A program made the translations under genes and the position numbers. A model generated the notes under the pieces. The model had not been told where the DNA came from. It did no database searches and worked only from the letters and a program-made list of their open reading frames with translations. Below, piece by piece: positions 60,804 through 64,000 of a stretch of DNA of 64,000 nucleotides. The DNA comes from Streptomyces canus 299MFChir4.1 (GTDB lineage: Bacteria > Actinomycetota > Actinomycetes > Streptomycetales > Streptomycetaceae): assembly GCF_000383615.1 (NCBI RefSeq), contig NZ_KB911589.1, positions 62,001-126,000 on the forward strand, in the 5' to 3' direction. The first letter of the stretch is position 1; the number at the start of each line of letters is the position of its first letter.

Positions 60804-61727
60804 ATGGGACGGTACGTCGTCCGGCGTCTGCTCCAGATGATCCCGGTGTTCATCGGGTCGACCCTGCTGATCTTCCTCATGGTGAACGTGATGGGCGACC
60901 CCATCGCGGGCCTGTGCGGCGACAAGCAGTGCGACGCGGCGACGTCCGCCCAGCTCAAGAAGGAGTTCGGCCTCGACAAGCCGGTCTGGCAGCAGTACCT
61001 GACCTACATGGGGCACGTCTTCACCGGCGACTTCGGCACCGCGTTCAACGGCCAGAAGGTCACCGAGCTGATGGCGACGGCGTTCCCCGTGACCATCCGG
61101 CTGACGATCGTCGCGATCCTCATCGAGATCGTCGTCGGCATCACCCTGGGCGTGATCACCGGACTCAAGCGCGGCCGACCCGTCGACACCTCCGTCCTCC
61201 TCCTCAGCCTCGTCGTGATCTCCGTCCCCACCTTCGTCACCGGTCTGCTGCTGCAGCTCCTCCTCGGCGTCGAGTGGGGCTGGATCAAACCCTCGGTGTC
61301 CACGGACGCCGGCTTCGGCGAGCTGATCGTGCCGGGCCTGGTCCTCGCGTCCGTGTCACTGGCGTACGTCACCCGGCTGACCCGCACGTCCATCGCGGAG
61401 AACAGGCGCTCCGACTACGTCCGTACGGCGGTGGCGAAGGGGCTGCCGAGGCAGCGGGTCATCGTGCGGCACCTGCTGCGCAACTCGCTCATCCCGGTCG
61501 TCACCTTCATCGGCACCGACATCGGCGCCCTGATGGGCGGGGCGATCGTCACCGAGCGCATCTTCAACATCCACGGTGTCGGCTACCAGCTCTACCAGGG
61601 CATCCTGCGCCAGAACACCCAGACCGTGGTCGGCTTCGTCACCGTCCTCGTCCTGGTGTTCCTGGTGGCCAACCTGCTCGTCGACCTCCTGTACGCCGTC
61701 CTCGACCCCAGGATCCGCTATGCCTGA
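60804..61727 (+). CDS. Peptide ABC permease, DppB-type, operon C
   Basis: A 307-residue permease, starting MGRYVVRRLLQMIPVFIGSTLLIFLMV almost exactly as in operon A, with the EAA region SDYVRTAVAKGLPRQRVIVRHLLRNSLIPVVTFIG. Its stop overlaps the next start by eight bases. Confidence 0.95.
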   Translation: MGRYVVRRLLQMIPVFIGSTLLIFLMVNVMGDPIAGLCGDKQCDAATSAQLKKEFGLDKPVWQQYLTYMGHVFTGDFGTAFNGQKVTELMATAFPVTIRLTIVAILIEIVVGITLGVITGLKRGRPVDTSVLLLSLVVISVPTFVTGLLLQLLLGVEWGWIKPSVSTDAGFGELIVPGLVLASVSLAYVTRLTRTSIAENRRSDYVRTAVAKGLPRQRVIVRHLLRNSLIPVVTFIGTDIGALMGGAIVTERIFNIHGVGYQLYQGILRQNTQTVVGFVTVLVLVFLVANLLVDLLYAVLDPRIRYA

Positions 61728-62688
61728 GTCCCAGGAACCAGAGGGTGCGATCGCCGGGACCGGAGCGGGTGGTGCGATGGATCTCGCGGTGAGCGAGGCG
61801 ACCACCCTGGAGAAGGGCCCCGACGGTACGGGCCCCCAGGACAGGCCCCGCTCCCTGTGGTCCGACGCCTGGCGCGACCTGCGCCGCAACCCCGTCTTCA
61901 TCATCTCCGCCCTCGTGATCGTCTTCCTGGTCGTCATCTCCCTGTGGCCGTCGCTGATCGCGTCGCAGAACCCGCTGAAGTGCGACCTGTCCAAGGCCCA
62001 GGAAGGCTCGCAGCCGGGGCATCCCTTCGGCTTCGACGGCCAGGGCTGCGACGTCTACACGCGCACGGTGTACGGCGCCCGTACGTCCGTCACGGTCGGC
62101 GTCTGCGCCACGCTGGGCGTCGCGATCCTCGGGTCGGTCCTCGGCGGCCTGGCCGGGTTCTTCGGCGGCTTCTCGGACTCGATCCTGTCCCGTACGACCG
62201 ACATCTTCTTCGCGATCCCCGTGGTCCTCGGCGGCCTGGTGCTCCTGTCGGTCGTCACCAGCAGCACGGTGTGGCCGGTCATCGGGTTCATGGTGCTGCT
62301 GGGCTGGCCGCAGATCTCCCGCATCGCGCGCGGCTCGGTCATCACCGCCAAGCAGAACGACTACGTCCAGGCGGCCAGGGCCCTGGGCGCCTCCAACTCC
62401 CGCCTGCTGCTCCGCCACATCGCCCCGAACGCGGTCGCCCCGGTGATCGTCGTGGCGACCATCGCGCTCGGCACGTACATCTCGCTGGAGGCGACCCTGT
62501 CGTACCTCGGCGTGGGCCTCAAGCCCCCCACGGTCAGCTGGGGCATCGACATCTCCGCGGCCTCCGCCTACATCCGCAACGCCCCCCACATGCTCCTCTG
62601 GCCCGCCGGAGCCCTCGCCGTCACGGTCCTCGCCTTCATCATGCTGGGCGACGCGGTCCGCGACGCCCTCGACCCGAAGCTGAGGTGA
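61720..62688 (+). CDS. Peptide ABC permease, DppC-type, operon C
   Basis: A 322-residue permease with a 47-residue cytoplasmic leader (MPESQEPEG...), the SLWSDAWRDLRRNPVFIISALVIVF first helix and the EAA region NDYVQAARALGASNSRLLLRHIAPNAVAPVIV. ATG 61720 gives the same atgcctga overlap as operon A; the longer in-frame start at 61576 lies inside the previous gene and is rejected. The last 14 codons are imperfectly repeated 135 bases downstream. Confidence 0.94.
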   Translation: MPESQEPEGAIAGTGAGGAMDLAVSEATTLEKGPDGTGPQDRPRSLWSDAWRDLRRNPVFIISALVIVFLVVISLWPSLIASQNPLKCDLSKAQEGSQPGHPFGFDGQGCDVYTRTVYGARTSVTVGVCATLGVAILGSVLGGLAGFFGGFSDSILSRTTDIFFAIPVVLGGLVLLSVVTSSTVWPVIGFMVLLGWPQISRIARGSVITAKQNDYVQAARALGASNSRLLLRHIAPNAVAPVIVVATIALGTYISLEATLSYLGVGLKPPTVSWGIDISAASAYIRNAPHMLLWPAGALAVTVLAFIMLGDAVRDALDPKLR

Positions 62689-62823
62689 GCGGACGTGCTG
62701 GTGAGCATGGGCGAGGGGCCCCACTCCGCGCCGCGGCCGTCGCAGACCCCGCCGGTCACCGTGCAGGCACCCGTCCCGCCCGGCGACGCGGCCCGCGACG
62801 CCCCGACCGGAAGCTGAGGTGAG
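62647..62823 (+). repeat. Imperfect duplication of the permease 3' end
   Basis: ggcgacgcggtccgcgacgc... through the stop and tgag (62647-62689) recurs at 62782-62823 with a few mismatches and a one-base gap. The copy closes a 40-codon frame (62695-62817, starting GTG, Pro-rich) in the unusually long 140-base gap before the ATPase gene. Operon A has only 11 bases at the same place. Confidence 0.7.
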
Positions 62824-62828
62824 TCTCC

Positions 62829-63803
62829 GTGCTGCTCGAAGTGCGTGATCTGCAGGTGGAGTTCAGGACCAGGGACGGGGTGGCCAAGGCGGTCAACGGG
62901 GTCGACTACGCGGTGGACGCGGGGGAGACCCTCGCGGTTCTCGGGGAGTCCGGGTCGGGGAAGTCGGTGACCGCGCAGGCGATCATGGGGATCCTCGACA
63001 TGCCCCCCGGCAGGATCACCGGCGGCGAGATCCTCTTCCAGGGCCGGGACCTGCTGAAGCTGAAGGAGGACGAGCGGCGCAGGGTCCGCGGCGCCGAGAT
63101 GGCGATGATCTTCCAGGACGCGCTGTCCTCCCTCAACCCCGTGCTCTCCGTCGGCGACCAGCTCGGTGAGATGTTCGTCGTGCACCGGGGCATGTCGAAG
63201 AAGGACGCGCGGGCCAAGGCCGTCGAGCTGATGGACCGGGTGCGCATTCCGGCCGCCCGGGAGCGCGTGAAGGACTACCCGCACCAGTTCTCCGGCGGCA
63301 TGCGCCAGCGCATCATGATCGCGATGGCGCTCGCCCTGGAACCCGCGCTGATCATCGCCGACGAACCGACCACCGCGCTCGACGTCACCGTCCAGGCCCA
63401 GGTGATGGAGCTGCTCGCCGAGCTCCAGCGCGAGTACCACATGGGCCTCATCCTCATCACCCACGACCTCGGCGTCGTCGCGGACGTGGCCGACCGGATC
63501 GCCGTCATGTACGCCGGACGGATCGTCGAGCAGGCTCCCGTGCACGACATCTACAAGGCGCCCGCCCACCCCTACACCCGCGGACTCCTCGACTCCATCC
63601 CCCGTCTCGACCAGAAGGGGCAGGAGCTGTACGCGATCAAGGGACTGCCGCCCAACTTGATGCACATCCCGCCGGGTTGCGCGTTCAACCCCCGGTGCCC
63701 GATGGCCCGGGACGTGTGCCGTACGGACGTGCCGCCTCTGTACGAAGTCGGCGACAGACGGACCAGTGCCTGTCACTTCTGGACGGAGTGCCTCAATGGT
63801 TGA
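62829..63803 (+). CDS. Peptide ABC ATPase, DppD-type, operon C
   Basis: A 324-residue ATPase. Walker A is GESGSGKS, signature FSGGMRQR, Walker B LIIADEPTTALD, switch LITHDLG and C-terminal CAFNPRCPMARDVC. The start is GTG 62829 directly at LLEVRDLQVEF, so it lacks the 20-residue leader of its operon A counterpart. A gaggtgag site overlaps the duplicated sequence upstream. Confidence 0.95.
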   Translation: MLLEVRDLQVEFRTRDGVAKAVNGVDYAVDAGETLAVLGESGSGKSVTAQAIMGILDMPPGRITGGEILFQGRDLLKLKEDERRRVRGAEMAMIFQDALSSLNPVLSVGDQLGEMFVVHRGMSKKDARAKAVELMDRVRIPAARERVKDYPHQFSGGMRQRIMIAMALALEPALIIADEPTTALDVTVQAQVMELLAELQREYHMGLILITHDLGVVADVADRIAVMYAGRIVEQAPVHDIYKAPAHPYTRGLLDSIPRLDQKGQELYAIKGLPPNLMHIPPGCAFNPRCPMARDVCRTDVPPLYEVGDRRTSACHFWTECLNG

Positions 63804-64000
63804 TCCGATCCTGGAAGTGGGTGGACTGGTCAAGCACTACCCGTTGACCCAGGGCATCCTGTTCAAGAAACAGGTCGGTGCCGTCAAGGCCGTGGACGGT
63901 GTGGACTTCACGCTCCACAAGGGAGAGACCCTCGGCATCGTCGGGGAGTCCGGCTGCGGCAAGTCGACCGTCGCCAAGATGCTGGTCAATCTGGAACGGC
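63796..64000 (+). CDS. Peptide ABC ATPase, DppF-type, operon C (5' part)
   Basis: The first 68 codons of the partner ATPase, cut by the window edge. It reads MVDPILEVGGLVKHYPLTQGILFKKQ and Walker A GESGCGKSTVAKM, closely matching operon A. ATG 63796 overlaps the previous gene by eight bases. It lacks the acidic leader of the operon A protein. Confidence 0.93.
   Translation, partial: MVDPILEVGGLVKHYPLTQGILFKKQVGAVKAVDGVDFTLHKGETLGIVGESGCGKSTVAKMLVNLER

Overview
The window is chromosomal DNA of a high-GC actinomycete, almost certainly a Streptomyces. The basis is the very high GC with GC-rich third codon positions, GTG and TTG starts, leaderless genes, a WhiB-family regulator, SpoIIE-type phosphatases fused to anti-sigma kinase domains, and Bld-type oligopeptide ABC transporters. 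From memory, the gene order resembles the S. coelicolor region around SCO5039 to SCO5121; this was not checked by search.

Layout. 1-6.1 kb: the 3' part of a penicillin-binding protein, a PP2C phosphatase, a DUF402 protein and class II fumarase. 6.14-12.65 kb: a 6.5-kb integrated mobile element with a large serine recombinase, small cargo genes (a winged-helix-like protein, a HEPN-motif protein, a methyltransferase) and a regulator cluster (small protein, DUF6879, DUF5753/Scr1-type HTH). 12.57-23.6 kb: housekeeping core with class I fumarase, a DUF1707 protein, a WhiB-like regulator, GlpX, a DUF4245 protein, a nitroreductase, XseB/XseA, IspH, polyphosphate glucokinase and YchF. 23.6-37.3 kb: a variable stretch with a stand-alone SNF2 ATPase, a LysR/SDR divergent pair, a serpin, a DUF4190 membrane protein, GntR and Nudix proteins, and a second SpoIIE-type phosphatase. 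37.3-41.2 kb: a succinate dehydrogenase operon. 41.4-64 kb: a lone peptide-binding lipoprotein, TypA, and three oligopeptide ABC transporter operons. Operons A and C are paralogous and in the same direction; B lies between them, runs the other way and differs in type. The window ends inside the last ATPase of operon C.

The most interesting feature is how the element sits in the chromosome. It entered the 3' end of the class I fumarase gene. The displaced native tail survives at 6075-6150, still next to the native terminator. The element supplies a substitute tail (12569-12634) and its own terminator, so the fumarase frame stays intact. The two tails share a 13-residue C-terminal motif (PTFTSIPVRGPGL), but 10 of those 13 codons differ synonymously, so the substitute appears to be maintained for its protein sequence. 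The rejoined element ends form an attP-like site with 16-base arms (12 of 16 complementary) around the 13-base core. The integrase promoter seems to overlap this site. Inside the element, a 197-residue protein with an RNxxxH motif is a candidate HEPN ribonuclease and possible defence or toxin gene.
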